Assembly: GCF_002847445.1 (NCBI RefSeq)
Contig: NZ_CP025430.1
Location: 248,001 to 312,000, forward strand
Direction: 5' to 3'
DNA from: Paracoccus zhejiangensis
GTDB lineage: Bacteria; Pseudomonadota; Alphaproteobacteria; Rhodobacterales; Rhodobacteraceae
Length of the DNA: 64,000 bases
Shown: in pieces, positions 54,327 through 63,967 of the stretch
Numbering within the stretch: the stretch's first letter is position 1
Layout of the letters: each line of letters starts with the position of its first letter
The notes under the pieces: model-generated
Told to the model about the DNA's origin: nothing
What the model saw: only the letters and a program-made list of their open reading frames with translations
Databases searched by the model: none
Position numbers and translations under genes: made by a program

Positions 54327-55937
54327 ATGACCCATCCCGTCGAGATCCAGTTCATCGAAACCGACGTCGACAAGATCGCGGACCACCAAGGCCGCATCGC
54401 CATTCTGGTGACACCGGGCAGCCCGGTCCGGGCCAAGCTGCCCAAGGCCACGCGCGAGGCGGTGGCCCGGGCGCTGGCCTCGCGCGAGGGGCAGAAGCTG
54501 AAGCCGGGGCAGGCGATGGAACTGGCCTTCCCCGCCGGCATCAGTGCCGACGCGATCCAGCTGGTGGCCCTGCCGCCGCGTTCGACCACGCAAGAGGCCC
54601 GCAAGGCCGGGGCCGCCATTGGCGCCAAGCTGGGCAAGACCCATACGCTGGTGCTGGCCGGCAATCACAAGCAGGCGGGCGAGGTGGCCTTGGGCCTGGC
54701 GCTCAGGGGCTATGACTTCTCGGTCTATCACACCAGCTCCCATGACGAGGGCGGCGATGCGGCTGGCGGCAATGGCGTGCCGCAGGCGCTGGCCGGTCGC
54801 GGGGCCGAGGGCGATGCGGTGCTGGGCGACGCCCAGGCCAGTGCCGGCCGCAAGGGCAGCAATGGCGGTGAGGCGGAGCCGGCGGTGCAGCCCGACAAGG
54901 CCCGCGTGACCTTCATGGCCAGTGATCCCGAGGCGCTGGCCAAAAGCGCCAAGGATGGTGCCGCCGTGGCCGAGGGCGTGTTCTTCACCCGCGACCTGGT
55001 GAATGAACCCGCCAACGTCCTGACCACCACCGACTTCGCCGACCGGCTGAAGGCGATGGAGGAACTGGGCCTGACCGTCGAGGTGCTGGACGAGCCCGAG
55101 CTGGAAAAGCTGGGGATGCGCGCGCTTCTGGGCGTGGGCCAGGGCAGCGAAAGCCCCTCGAAGGTCGTGGTCATGCAGTGGAATGGCGGCGACAAGGGCG
55201 CGGCGCCGCTGGCGCTGGTCGGCAAGGGCGTGGTGTTCGACACCGGCGGCATCTCGATCAAGCCGGCGGCCGGCATGGAAGAGATGACCATGGATATGGG
55301 CGGGGCGGGCGTCGTGGCGGGCGTCATGCGCACGCTGGCGCTGCGCCGGGCCAAGGCCAATGTCGTCGGCCTGGTCGGACTGGTCGAGAACATGCCCGAC
55401 GGCCGCGCGCAGCGTCCCGGGGATATCGTGAAATCGATGAAGGGCGACACGATCGAGGTCATCAATACCGATGCGGAAGGCCGCCTCGTGCTCGCCGATG
55501 TGCTCTGGTATGCGCAAGAGCGGTTCGAGCCCAAGGCGGTGATCGACCTGGCCACGCTGACCGGCGCGGTCATCATCGCGCTGGGGCATGAGAATGCCGG
55601 GGTTTTCGCCAATAACGATGCTCTGGCCGAAGGTATCCTGAAATCCGCCGCTGCCGAGGGCGAGGGCGCATGGCGCCTGCCGCTTGGCCCCGGCTATGAC
55701 GCGCTGATCAAGTCGCGGCTGGCCGATATCAAGAATACCGGCGGCCGTGCGGCGGGCTCGATCACCGCGGCGCAGTTCCTGCAGCGCTTCATCCGCAAGG
55801 ACCAGCCCTGGGCGCATATCGACATTGCCGGCGTGGCGCTGCCGCCCGGCGCGACCGATCTGGCGCCCAAGGGCGCGACCGGCTGGGGGGTGATGACGCT
55901 GGATCGCCTGGTGCGCGACCAGTACGAAAAGGGCTGA
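54327..55937 (+). CDS. pepA: Leucyl aminopeptidase (cytosol aminopeptidase, M17)
   Basis: PepA is a hexameric zinc/manganese aminopeptidase. The 536-residue protein has the M17 catalytic segments KGVVFDTGGISIKPAAGM and NTDAEGRLVLADVLWYA, and VNEPANVL. Between the N-terminal domain (ending LRGYDFSVYHTSS near 138) and the catalytic domain (from KARVTFMA near 191) there is a Gly/Ala/Asp-rich, low-complexity stretch of about 50 residues where most family members have a few residues. AGAGGA precedes ATG 54327. holC follows 1 base after the stop, as is usual for pepA-holC. Confidence 0.95.
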   Translation: MTHPVEIQFIETDVDKIADHQGRIAILVTPGSPVRAKLPKATREAVARALASREGQKLKPGQAMELAFPAGISADAIQLVALPPRSTTQEARKAGAAIGAKLGKTHTLVLAGNHKQAGEVALGLALRGYDFSVYHTSSHDEGGDAAGGNGVPQALAGRGAEGDAVLGDAQASAGRKGSNGGEAEPAVQPDKARVTFMASDPEALAKSAKDGAAVAEGVFFTRDLVNEPANVLTTTDFADRLKAMEELGLTVEVLDEPELEKLGMRALLGVGQGSESPSKVVVMQWNGGDKGAAPLALVGKGVVFDTGGISIKPAAGMEEMTMDMGGAGVVAGVMRTLALRRAKANVVGLVGLVENMPDGRAQRPGDIVKSMKGDTIEVINTDAEGRLVLADVLWYAQERFEPKAVIDLATLTGAVIIALGHENAGVFANNDALAEGILKSAAAEGEGAWRLPLGPGYDALIKSRLADIKNTGGRAAGSITAAQFLQRFIRKDQPWAHIDIAGVALPPGATDLAPKGATGWGVMTLDRLVRDQYEKG

Positions 55938-55938
55938 G

Positions 55939-56388
55939 TTGGGCAACGCACTCTTCTACCACCTGACCCGCTCGCCGGCCGAGCAGCTTTTGCCGGTGCT
56001 GATCGGCAAATCGCTGCAGGCCGGCTGGCGGGTCGAGCTGCGTGCGACGACCCGCGACCGGCTGGAACGGCTGGACGAGCGGCTGTGGCAGGGCGATGGC
56101 TTCCTGCCCCACGGCCTTGCCGGCGGCCCGCATGACGCGCGCCAGCCGGTGCTGATGACGGTGGCGGGGCAGGCCGCCGGCAACAACCCCTCCTGCCTGA
56201 TGGCGCTGGACGGTGCCGAGGTCACGCCCGAGGAATGTGGCGGGCTGCAACGCGCCTGCATCCTCTTCGACGGCAACGACCCCGAGGCCACCAGCCGCGC
56301 CCGCGACCAGTGGCGGGCGCTGACCGGGGCGGGTGTGACGGCGGAATACTGGTCCGAAGACGGCGGTGGCTGGGAGCGGAAACGGTAG
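55939..56388 (+). CDS. holC: DNA polymerase III subunit chi
   Basis: The chi subunit links the clamp loader to SSB. The 149-residue protein (MGNALFYHLTRSPAEQLLPVLIGKSLQAGWRVELRA ...) shows the holC fold with FLPHGLAGGPHDARQPVLM. The start is a TTG one base after the pepA stop; no other start fits. The psi subunit is normally absent in alphaproteobacteria. Confidence 0.93.
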   Translation: MGNALFYHLTRSPAEQLLPVLIGKSLQAGWRVELRATTRDRLERLDERLWQGDGFLPHGLAGGPHDARQPVLMTVAGQAAGNNPSCLMALDGAEVTPEECGGLQRACILFDGNDPEATSRARDQWRALTGAGVTAEYWSEDGGGWERKR

Positions 56389-56427
56389 ATTTCACAGATT
56401 ATTGAGGCGAAAATCTCATGTCGATTC

Positions 56428-57009
56428 TTACCGTTCCAGCACCAGCATCTCACCCTCGAAACTGACCCGCGCGAACCGCCGCAGATAGGACATCCCCAGT
56501 AGCGAGCCGGTGATATCGGCGCGGATGACCATGGCCGGCACGTTCTCGTCGACCAGATCGCCGATGGCGAAGCGTTCGATGGTGACGGGGGCGGTCTCGA
56601 CCGTGCCATTGGCGGTCTCGGCCATACCGACATAGGCCAGGTCATCGGGATCGATGCCGATGCGACGGGCGTCGTCGGGCGAAAGCGCGATGGAACTGGC
56701 GCCGGTATCGAAGATGAAGCGAACGGGCTGGCCATTGGCCTCGGCGGTCAGAAGGAAATGCCCGCTTGCATCCATCGGCACCTCGATCCGCGTGCCATCC
56801 TCGCTGACCACCTGCTGCGGCGTGTTCCAGTCCTGCCAGACTCCGGCCAGAAAGATTGCGCCGGCGAAGATGATCGCCCACAGCGCCGCCATCCGCATCG
56901 CCTGGCTGGCCCGGCCCGAGAATTCGACCAGCACCGCGCCGCCGATGAACAGCAAGAGAAGGCCCAGGTACAGGAACCGCGCCCAGTCATCCGGCAGAAG
57001 ATCACCCAT
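56428..57009 (-). CDS. Membrane-anchored retropepsin-like aspartic protease (TIGR02281 type)
   Basis: A 193-residue protein with two N-terminal helices (about 12-30 and 40-58) and a single retropepsin-like domain whose active site is FIFDTGASSIALS near residue 97. Such single-domain proteases would act as homodimers, here on the periplasmic side. RFARVSFEGEMLVLER is the family C-terminal motif. Its ATG overlaps the marC stop (TAATG), so they are coupled. Its substrate is unknown. Confidence 0.9.
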   Translation of the reverse strand: MGDLLPDDWARFLYLGLLLLFIGGAVLVEFSGRASQAMRMAALWAIIFAGAIFLAGVWQDWNTPQQVVSEDGTRIEVPMDASGHFLLTAEANGQPVRFIFDTGASSIALSPDDARRIGIDPDDLAYVGMAETANGTVETAPVTIERFAIGDLVDENVPAMVIRADITGSLLGMSYLRRFARVSFEGEMLVLER

Positions 57010-57620
57010 TACACCAACCCCGATCCCTTCAACCCGTCGATGATGAACTGCACCGACAGCGCCGCCAACAGCATCCCGAACAGCCGCGTCACCACCATGA
57101 TCCCGGTGCGCCCCAGCACCCGAGCCAGCCCGCTGGCCATCTCGAAAAGGACCAGCGCGATCACCAGCACCGCGCCCATGATCAGGTGGATCACCGCCAG
57201 GTAGCCCCAGCCCTCGCCCTGGCCCGACAGCAGGATCATCGTCGCCAGCGCCCCCGGCCCGGCCAGAAGCGGCATGGCCAAGGGAAAGACCGAGGGGTCC
57301 TGCGGCTCGGGCGCGGTCTGGCCCTCGCGCCGCTCGGTCCGCCGCTCGAACAGCATGTCGAAGGCGGTCAGCAGCAGAAGGATGCCACCGGCGATGCGGA
57401 AGGCGGGCAGCGAGATGCCGATGCCATGCAGGATCTGCTCGCCCGCCAGCCCGAAAAGGGTCAGCAGCAGGAAGGCCACGCAGACGGCGCGAAAACCCAC
57501 CTGCCGGCGCTGGCGGTGGCTCATCTCGCCGGTCAGCGCCACGAACATCGGCGCCAGCCCGACCGGGTCGATGACCACGAACAGCGTGACGAAGGCGGTG
57601 ACATAGGCGGTCGGGTCCAT
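57009..57620 (-). CDS. MarC family integral membrane protein
   Basis: A 203-residue protein with six hydrophobic segments. FVVIDPVGLAPMFVALT and PLAMPLLAGPGALATMILLSG are the two conserved MarC/UPF0056 motifs, arranged as an inverted duplication. Despite the name, no role in multiple antibiotic resistance is established; relatives have been linked to amino acid movement. It is co-transcribed with the aspartic protease and divergent from tatA. Confidence 0.92.
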   Translation of the reverse strand: MDPTAYVTAFVTLFVVIDPVGLAPMFVALTGEMSHRQRRQVGFRAVCVAFLLLTLFGLAGEQILHGIGISLPAFRIAGGILLLLTAFDMLFERRTERREGQTAPEPQDPSVFPLAMPLLAGPGALATMILLSGQGEGWGYLAVIHLIMGAVLVIALVLFEMASGLARVLGRTGIMVVTRLFGMLLAALSVQFIIDGLKGSGLV

Positions 57621-57783
57621 GTGCCCTTATGGCCCGTTGCCCCCGTGCTGCCAAGCGGGCGCGCGCGACGCGATGTCACCGGCGGGGCCGCCCGGCCTCA
57701 CGCAATCGGGCTTTGCAATCGCCGGTCTATGGGCCTAAATGTTGCCCGCAGGCGGGCAGCAGGCCCGCATATGGGAGCAGACT

Positions 57784-58029
57784 ATGCTGAACAATATCGG
57801 CCTTCCCGGCCTTCTTCTTATCGCCGTCGTGGTGCTGGTGCTCTTCGGCCGCGGCAAGATCAGCTCGCTGATGGGCGAGGTGGGCAAGGGAATCACCGCC
57901 TTCAAGAAGGGCGTCAAGGACGGCAGCGAAGAGATCGAGCGCGACATGAACGAGACGCGCGACCTGCCCGGCGAAAAGGCCCGCGACGTGACCCCGACCA
58001 CCCCCGTCGAGACCAAGGACAAGGTCTGA
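57784..58029 (+). CDS. tatA: Sec-independent protein translocase subunit TatA
   Basis: An 81-residue protein with an N-terminal membrane helix, the [27 protein letters not shown] amphipathic helix, and a charged tail. TatA forms the size-adaptable pore for folded proteins. GGGAG precedes the ATG by 6 bases. First gene of tatABC. Confidence 0.97.
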   Translation: MLNNIGLPGLLLIAVVVLVLFGRGKISSLMGEVGKGITAFKKGVKDGSEEIERDMNETRDLPGEKARDVTPTTPVETKDKV

Positions 58030-58051
58030 GCCACAGGAGCGGCAGAGCACC

Positions 58052-58558
58052 ATGGACCTCGGCTGGAGCGAGCTTCTGCTGATTGGCGTCGTTGCGCTGA
58101 TCGTCATTGGCCCAAAGGATCTGCCGCAACTCTTTCGCTCGCTCGGGCGCTTTACCGCCAAGGCACGGGCCATGGCGCGAGAGTTCTCGTCGGCGATGGA
58201 AGAGGCGGCGAAATCGTCCGGGCTGGATGAAGCCAGCAAATCCCTGAACGATGTCAGGTCGCTGACCTCGAAGAAGAATCTCGGGTTGGACGCGCTGGAG
58301 CGCGCGGCCGACAAGTTCGAGAAATGGGACCCGAAGATCCCCACGGCGAAGGGTCCGGCGCAACCCGACCCGGGCAGCATCGCCAAGACCCCGGCCTCGG
58401 CCGCAAGCCCGGCCGTTACGACCGCGGCGAGTGCAGCAGCCGCCCCGGCGGCCGCCACCGCGACGGCGACGGCCACGGCATCGGCAAGCGCCGCCGCCTC
58501 GGGCGAGGGCAAGCGCCGCATCCACGCCGTGCGGCGTTCGGACATGAAAGACGATTGA
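58052..58558 (+). CDS. tatB: Sec-independent protein translocase subunit TatB
   Basis: A 168-residue receptor subunit that works with TatC to bind twin-arginine signals. [34 protein letters not shown] is the conserved N-terminal helix and hinge. The C-terminal third is low-complexity Ala/Thr/Ser ([14 protein letters not shown]) ending in a basic tail, encoded by a run of GC-rich imperfect repeats around 58425-58500. It lies between tatA and tatC. Confidence 0.97.
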   Translation: MDLGWSELLLIGVVALIVIGPKDLPQLFRSLGRFTAKARAMAREFSSAMEEAAKSSGLDEASKSLNDVRSLTSKKNLGLDALERAADKFEKWDPKIPTAKGPAQPDPGSIAKTPASAASPAVTTAASAAAAPAAATATATATASASAAASGEGKRRIHAVRRSDMKDD

Positions 58559-58559
58559 T

Positions 58560-59429
58560 TTGGCCTCTGTGAACCGCCCCGACGAGATCGATGACAGCTC
58601 GGCCCCGTTGATCGAACATCTGGCCGAGCTGCGCTCGCGGCTGATCTGGTCGGCGCTGGCCTTCATCGGCGCGATGATCATCTGCTATACCGTCTGGCAG
58701 CCGATCTACAATTTCCTGACCCAGCCGATCTGCCACGCGCTGGCCGAACGCGGCCAGAGCTGTCAGCTGCAGATCATCAAGCTGCAGGAAGGCTTCTTCA
58801 CCGCGATCAATATCAGCTTCTTCGGCGGCTTCGTTCTGGCCTTCCCGATCATCGGCTACCAGCTGTGGCGCTTTGTTGCGCCGGGCCTCTATCGCAGCGA
58901 GAAGGCGGCCTTCATGCCCTTCCTGCTGGCCTCGCCGGTCATGTTCCTGATCGGCGCGAGCTTTGCCTATTACGTCATCCTGCCGATGGCCTATGACTTC
59001 TTCCTCAGCTTCCAGCAGGCCCCGGTGGTTGCGACCTCGGACGAGGTGACGACGACCGGCAATGTCGCCGGCATCGCCTTCCAGGGCTCGATGCAGGAAT
59101 ATCTTGGGCTGACGCAGAAATTCCTGCTGGCCTTCGGCCTGTCGTTCCAGCTGCCCGTGGCGCTGACGCTGATGGGCAAGGCGGGTCTGGCCAGCGCCGC
59201 CGGCCTCGCCAGCATGCGCAAATATGCGATCGTCGGCATCCTGGTGCTGGCCGCGCTGGTGACTCCGCCCGACGTGATCAGCCAGGTGGTGCTGTTCACG
59301 GTGATCTATGGCCTCTACGAGGTCTCGATCCAGCTGGTCCGCCGCATCGAGAAGAAGCGCGAGGCCGAGCTGCGCGCCCAAGGCCTGTGGGTCGAGGATG
59401 ACGACGACGAGGACGAGGCCAAGCCGTGA
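58560..59429 (+). CDS. tatC: Sec-independent protein translocase subunit TatC
   Basis: A 289-residue polytopic protein with six helices; [20 protein letters not shown] and [29 protein letters not shown] are conserved. The start is TTG 58560, one base after the tatB stop. The C-terminus is a run of acidic residues ([12 protein letters not shown]). Its stop overlaps the GTG start of the DUF815 gene. Confidence 0.96.
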   Translation: MASVNRPDEIDDSSAPLIEHLAELRSRLIWSALAFIGAMIICYTVWQPIYNFLTQPICHALAERGQSCQLQIIKLQEGFFTAINISFFGGFVLAFPIIGYQLWRFVAPGLYRSEKAAFMPFLLASPVMFLIGASFAYYVILPMAYDFFLSFQQAPVVATSDEVTTTGNVAGIAFQGSMQEYLGLTQKFLLAFGLSFQLPVALTLMGKAGLASAAGLASMRKYAIVGILVLAALVTPPDVISQVVLFTVIYGLYEVSIQLVRRIEKKREAELRAQGLWVEDDDDEDEAKP

Positions 59430-60274
59430 CCGAAGACGCCCTGACCCGCATCGCCGCCGCGCTGGAACGGATGGCCCCGGCCCCTGCGCCCGCGCCCAGC
59501 TTTACCGAGGCCACGGCCTATGTCTGGCATCCCGATCCCGATCGGCTGGAGCCGGTGGACACGGTGAACCGAGTCGATCTGGTGCAGCTCATCGGCATCG
59601 ACCGTTCGCGCGACACGCTGCTGGCGAATACCATCCAGTTCGCGCGCGGCTTCGCGGCGAACAACGCGCTGCTCTGGGGCGCGCGGGGGATGGGGAAATC
59701 CTCGCTGGTCAAGGCCGTCCATGCGCAGGCGGTGGCCGACGGGTTGCCGCTGATCCTTGTGGAAATCGCGCGCGAGGATCTGGGCTCGGTCGGGCGGTTG
59801 CTCGCCATCCTCGGCGGCGCGCGGGACCGGCGCTTCGTTCTGTTCTCGGATGACCTGTCGTTCAGCCATGACGACACGCAGTACAAATCGCTGAAGGCGG
59901 TGCTGGATGGCGGCATTGCCGGGCGGCCCGAGAATGTCATCCTCTACGCCACCTCGAACCGCCGCCACCTGATGCCGCGCGACATGATCGACAACGAGCG
60001 CGCAACCGCCATCCATCCGGGCGAGGCGGTCGAGGAAAAGGTGTCGCTGTCGGACCGTTTCGGGCTGTGGCTGGGCTTCCATCCCTGTTCGCAGGACGAA
60101 TACCTCGCCATGGTGCGCGGTTATTGCGACGCCTATGGTGTGACGATCGGCGACGAGCAACTGCGCGCCGAGGCGATCGAATGGCAGGCCACGCGCGGCG
60201 CCCGCTCGGGCCGGGTGGCGTGGCAGTTCTTCACCGATCTGGCGGGACGCAGCGGGATCCGGGTGAACCTGTAA
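59426..60274 (+). CDS. DUF815 family AAA+ ATPase
   Basis: A 282-residue cytosolic ATPase. Walker A is [15 protein letters not shown] and [14 protein letters not shown] carries the Walker B acidic pair; [16 protein letters not shown] holds the sensor-1 Asn. The first 30 residues form a short helix and a Pro/Ala linker. The GTG start overlaps the tatC stop (GTGA). The family function is unknown; linkage to tatABC is seen here but may be only operonic. Confidence 0.9.
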   Translation: MTEDALTRIAAALERMAPAPAPAPSFTEATAYVWHPDPDRLEPVDTVNRVDLVQLIGIDRSRDTLLANTIQFARGFAANNALLWGARGMGKSSLVKAVHAQAVADGLPLILVEIAREDLGSVGRLLAILGGARDRRFVLFSDDLSFSHDDTQYKSLKAVLDGGIAGRPENVILYATSNRRHLMPRDMIDNERATAIHPGEAVEEKVSLSDRFGLWLGFHPCSQDEYLAMVRGYCDAYGVTIGDEQLRAEAIEWQATRGARSGRVAWQFFTDLAGRSGIRVNL

Positions 60275-60305
60275 GCGGGCACGGAACCGGGCGCATCAGC
60301 GCCAT

Positions 60306-60467
60306 CCATTCCTTGGCCCGTGCGACCAGCACGGGCCGCGCCCGACCCTCCCGCCGGGAGGGCGCATTGCGACGCGGCGATCAGCACGGCGGTCGGATGT
60401 GGCTTGCACCATAAAGCCCGGCAAGCCCGCCGTTCAGCAGCGCCCACCCGAGGGTCGGGCGCGGCCC
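60306..60467 (+). repeat. Covarying intergenic element, copy G
   Basis: A complete plus-strand copy between convergent DUF815 and hisG genes. Closing arms GGGCCGCGCCCGACCCTC (60333-60350) and 60450-60467 pair perfectly over 18 bp, though the arm sequence differs from all other copies. The 5' hairpin is GGCCCGTG/CACGGGCC; inner hairpins are GCGCCC/GGGCGC on both sides. The core is the most divergent: it keeps TTGCACCATAAAG only. Confidence 0.88.
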
Positions 60468-60484
60468 TCAGCCCGGCAAGCGGA

Positions 60485-61159
60485 CTACAGTCCCAACTTG
60501 CGCATCAGCGCCGCCACCTCATCCGCATTGGCGGCCCGGCTCGCAAACAGCGTCGCCTGCGATTGCAGGATCGGGGGTTCGCCGAGGATCTTCAGGTGGT
60601 TGGCGCGCAGGGTCTCGCCCGAGCTGGTGATGTCGGCAATGGCCTCGGCAGTCAGGTTCGCCACCGTGCCCTCGGTCGCGCCCTGGCTGTCGACCAGCTG
60701 GTAATCGGCGACCTCGTGGGCCGACAGCCAGGCCCGCACCAGCCGGTGATACTTGGTGGCGATGCGCAGGCGGAAGCCGTGGGCGCGGCGGAAATCGCGG
60801 GCGATGGCGGCGAAATCGTCCAGCGTTTCGCAATCGCGCCAGCCCGCCGGCACCGCCAGCACCAGGTCGGCATGGCCAAAGCCCATCGGCGCCAGCTCGG
60901 TCACCACCGAGCGCCAGCCCGCCAGCTTCTCGCGCACCAGGTCGGTGCCGGTGACGCCCAGGTCGATCCGCCCCGCGCCCAGTTCGCGCGGGATCTCTCC
61001 GGCGGACAAGAGCTGCAGCGACAGGTTCTCGACCCCTTCGACCCGCCCGGCATATTCCCGGTCCGAGCCGCTGCGCGACAGCCGCACGCCATGATCGGCG
61101 AACCAGTCAAAGCATTGCTCCATCAGCCGCCCCTTGGAGGGCACCGCCAGCTTCAGCAT
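60485..61159 (-). CDS. hisG: ATP phosphoribosyltransferase, short catalytic subunit
   Basis: HisG catalyses the first step of histidine synthesis. The 224-residue length is the short form that lacks the C-terminal regulatory domain and needs HisZ. LKLAVPSKGRLMEQCFDWF, IDLGVTGTDLVREKL and the PRPP-site region DITSSGETLRANHLKIL are recognisable. Its start overlaps the hisZ stop (TGATG). Confidence 0.97.
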   Translation of the reverse strand: MLKLAVPSKGRLMEQCFDWFADHGVRLSRSGSDREYAGRVEGVENLSLQLLSAGEIPRELGAGRIDLGVTGTDLVREKLAGWRSVVTELAPMGFGHADLVLAVPAGWRDCETLDDFAAIARDFRRAHGFRLRIATKYHRLVRAWLSAHEVADYQLVDSQGATEGTVANLTAEAIADITSSGETLRANHLKILGEPPILQSQATLFASRAANADEVAALMRKLGL

Positions 61160-62220
61160 CAGGAGGCCTCCAACTCGGCCAGTAGGCCCGGGCGGATGAT
61201 GCCGCCGACGGCCGGGATGGCGCGGCCCCCGCCCAGCATCGCCGTCATCGCGTCATAGCGCCCGCCCGAGGCGACCGGCGGCCAGCCCTCACGGTCAGGC
61301 GCCATGAAGCTGAAGGTGAAGCCATCGTAATATTCCATCGTGTGACGGCCATGGCTGGCGTCAAGGCGCAGGCTGGCCAGATCAATGCCATGCCCGGCAA
61401 TCGCCGCAAGCCGCGCCGCCAGCCGGTCGACGGCGGGGGCGATGGCGGGCATCAGGGCGGCGAGGTCGCGCAACTGTGCCAGCGCCTCGGGGGCCGGGGC
61501 ATCGATGGCGAAAAGCCGGGTCAGGCGTTCGGCCCATTCGGCGGGCAGCGGCGGCGTGTCGGCATCGGCGGCCAGGCGGTCCAGCCGCGCCTGCATCTCG
61601 CCGGTGCTGCGCAACCCGGTCAGGGGCGCCGTGCTGGCGGCGACAGCGCGCGCCGGGGCAGGGGTGGAAAACCGCGCCAGCAGCGCGGCAAAGCGGCCCG
61701 GCCGCCAGATGTGGTGCAACAGCGCATCCCGGCGCGGTTCCGGCAGGGGCAGGGCGCGGACAGCATCCATGAGCAGGCTCATGTCACCGATCACCGGCGC
61801 TGCGCCATAGGGGGCCAGCAGGCGGTGGAACAGCGCAAAGACCTCGGCATCGGCCTGCGGCTCGCGGCTGAAGAGTTCAAACCCGCATTGCAGATATTCA
61901 TTGTCGCGCGGATGTTCGGGCCGGGTCTCGCCCGGATCCTGCTTGCGGAAGACCTCGCCCAGATAGCAATAGCGCGCGGGCTCCGCCCCGCCCGCCATGT
62001 GCATCTGCACCACCGGCACGGTGAAGTCGGGGCGCAGCGCCACCTCGCCCCGCAGCGGATCGTCGGTCAGATAGGCGCGGGCACGGATATCCTCGCCGTA
62101 AAGGTCCAGCAGCGTATCGGCGGGCAGAAGCAGGTCGGGGGCGACCTCGACCGCGCCGGCTTCGCGGAAACCGGCCAGCAGGCGCTGGCCCAGGGCCTGC
62201 TTGTCGCGCTTGGTGATCAT
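61159..62220 (-). CDS. hisZ: ATP phosphoribosyltransferase regulatory subunit
   Basis: A 353-residue HisRS-like protein that binds short HisG and provides histidine feedback. It keeps the class II synthetase motif 2 region ([10 protein letters not shown] ... [12 protein letters not shown]) but lacks synthetase activity and the anticodon domain. ATG 62220 overlaps the hisS stop by 4 bases. The arrangement hisS-hisZ-hisG places the enzyme and its synthetase-derived regulator side by side. Confidence 0.95.
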   Translation of the reverse strand: MITKRDKQALGQRLLAGFREAGAVEVAPDLLLPADTLLDLYGEDIRARAYLTDDPLRGEVALRPDFTVPVVQMHMAGGAEPARYCYLGEVFRKQDPGETRPEHPRDNEYLQCGFELFSREPQADAEVFALFHRLLAPYGAAPVIGDMSLLMDAVRALPLPEPRRDALLHHIWRPGRFAALLARFSTPAPARAVAASTAPLTGLRSTGEMQARLDRLAADADTPPLPAEWAERLTRLFAIDAPAPEALAQLRDLAALMPAIAPAVDRLAARLAAIAGHGIDLASLRLDASHGRHTMEYYDGFTFSFMAPDREGWPPVASGGRYDAMTAMLGGGRAIPAVGGIIRPGLLAELEAS

Positions 62221-63698
62221 CCGAGGATGCGCCGCACTTCGGCCACCAGGTCGGCGCGCGGCACCTCGGTCTGCGCCGGTTGCGCCTTCCATTCCTCATG
62301 GCTGGCCTCGGCGGCAATCTTGGCGCCAAGGATCAGGTCCTTGACCTGCACCACGCCGCGCGCGGCCTCGTCACCGCCCTGGATGATCGCCACCGGGGAC
62401 AGGCGCTTGTCGGCATATTTCAACTGGTTGCCGAAATTCTTCGGATTGCCGAGATAGACCTCGGCGCGGATGCCGGCATTGCGCAGCTCCGCCGCCATCG
62501 CCTGGTAATCGCCCATGCGGTCGCGGTCCATCACGGTCACGACGACCGGCCCCACGGCCTCGGACCCTGCCAGACCCTTGGCACGCAAAGCCGCCAGCAG
62601 CCGGTCGACGCCGATGGACAGCCCGGTGGCCGGGACCTTCTGGCCGGTGAAGCGCTCGACCAGCCCGTCATAGCGCCCGCCGCCCGCGACCGAGCCGAAT
62701 TGCCGCTTGCGGCCCTTCTCGTCGAGGATCTCGAAGGTCAGTTCCGCCTCGAAGACCGGGCCGGTGTAATAGCCAAGGCCGCGCACGATCGAGGGATCGA
62801 TGACGATGCGGTCCTCGCCCTTGCCCATGGCCGCCAGCATGTCGGCGATCTGCGCCAGTTCGTCCACGCCCTCGGCGCCGATGGCCGAGGCGCCGACGGC
62901 CTTGCGCAGGTTTTCCAGCGTGGCGGCATTGTCCGCGCCCTTCGAGGTCAGGAAGGCCAGCACCGGCGCGGCCTGCGCATCGCTGAGGCCCACGCCCTCG
63001 ATCTCGGCGCCGCTCTCGTCCTTGCGGCCGGTGGTCAGCAATTGCCGCACCCCGGCCTCGCCGACCTTGTCGAACTTGTCGATCTGGCGCAGCACGTCCT
63101 CGGCCTGGTCCGCACCGACCTCGGCCGCCTCCATCACCCCGTTCAGCACCTTGCGGTTATTGAGGCGCACGATGTAATCGCCGCGTTCGATGCCCGCGCC
63201 CTCCAGCGCATCGGCCAGCATCCCACAGATCTCGGCATCCGCCGCCACCGAGGCCGAACCCACCGTATCGGCATCGCATTGATAGAATTGCCGGAATCGC
63301 CCCGGACCCGGCTTCTCGTTGCGCCAGACCGGACCCATCGCATAGCGGCGATAGGGCGAGGGCAGGTCATTCCTGAACTGCGCCGCGACGCGTGCCAAGG
63401 GCGCGGTCAGGTCATAGCGCAGCGCCAGCCAGTCGCCCGAGCCACCGCCCGGCACCGCTTCCTCTTGCCAGGCGAAGACGCCGGCATTGGGGCGGTCGAC
63501 ATCGGGCAGGAATTTCCCCAGTGCCTCGACCGTCTCGACGGCGCTGGTTTCCAGCGGGTCGAAGCCGTGGCGGTGATAGACCTCGGCGATGCGATCCAGC
63601 ATCTCCTTGCGTTCGGTCACGTCTGCGCCGAAATAGTCACGAAAGCCCTTCGGCGTTTCCGCCTTGGGACGGGGCTGTTTCTTTTGATCTTTCGCCAT
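62217..63698 (-). CDS. hisS: Histidyl-tRNA synthetase
   Basis: HisRS charges tRNA-His. The 493-residue protein has [20 protein letters not shown], motif 2 [32 protein letters not shown], the HisA motif [13 protein letters not shown], and the anticodon domain at the C-terminus. It is about 70 residues longer than the E. coli enzyme because of an insertion around residues 200-290, as in many alphaproteobacteria. AAGGCAG precedes ATG 63698. It is divergent from slyX across 49 bases. Confidence 0.97.
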   Translation of the reverse strand: MAKDQKKQPRPKAETPKGFRDYFGADVTERKEMLDRIAEVYHRHGFDPLETSAVETVEALGKFLPDVDRPNAGVFAWQEEAVPGGGSGDWLALRYDLTAPLARVAAQFRNDLPSPYRRYAMGPVWRNEKPGPGRFRQFYQCDADTVGSASVAADAEICGMLADALEGAGIERGDYIVRLNNRKVLNGVMEAAEVGADQAEDVLRQIDKFDKVGEAGVRQLLTTGRKDESGAEIEGVGLSDAQAAPVLAFLTSKGADNAATLENLRKAVGASAIGAEGVDELAQIADMLAAMGKGEDRIVIDPSIVRGLGYYTGPVFEAELTFEILDEKGRKRQFGSVAGGGRYDGLVERFTGQKVPATGLSIGVDRLLAALRAKGLAGSEAVGPVVVTVMDRDRMGDYQAMAAELRNAGIRAEVYLGNPKNFGNQLKYADKRLSPVAIIQGGDEAARGVVQVKDLILGAKIAAEASHEEWKAQPAQTEVPRADLVAEVRRILG

Positions 63699-63747
63699 GT
63701 CGCTGCCTTTGGGCCAGTCCGTGGCTGCTTTAGCCGAGGGGGGCCAG

Positions 63748-63954
63748 ATGGACAAGCGCAGCGAGGCACTGGAAGAGGCGGTGGCGCATCTGACCCGCGC
63801 CGTGGACGAGCTGTCCGAGGTGGTGGCGCGGCAGGATGGCGAGATCGCCCTGCTGACCCGCCGGGTCGAGGCGCTGCTGCGCGCCGCGGCGGAACGCGAG
63901 GCGGATGCGGGGGGGACGATCCCGCTGGCCGATCAGAGGCCGCCGCATTGGTGA
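63748..63954 (+). CDS. slyX: SlyX family protein
   Basis: A 68-residue coiled-coil protein ([39 protein letters not shown]) that ends in RPPHW, close to the PPHY end of SlyX. The function is unknown. AGGGGGG stands 5 bases before ATG 63748. Confidence 0.85.
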   Translation: MDKRSEALEEAVAHLTRAVDELSEVVARQDGEIALLTRRVEALLRAAAEREADAGGTIPLADQRPPHW

Positions 63955-63967
63955 GGCACGCGGCAGA

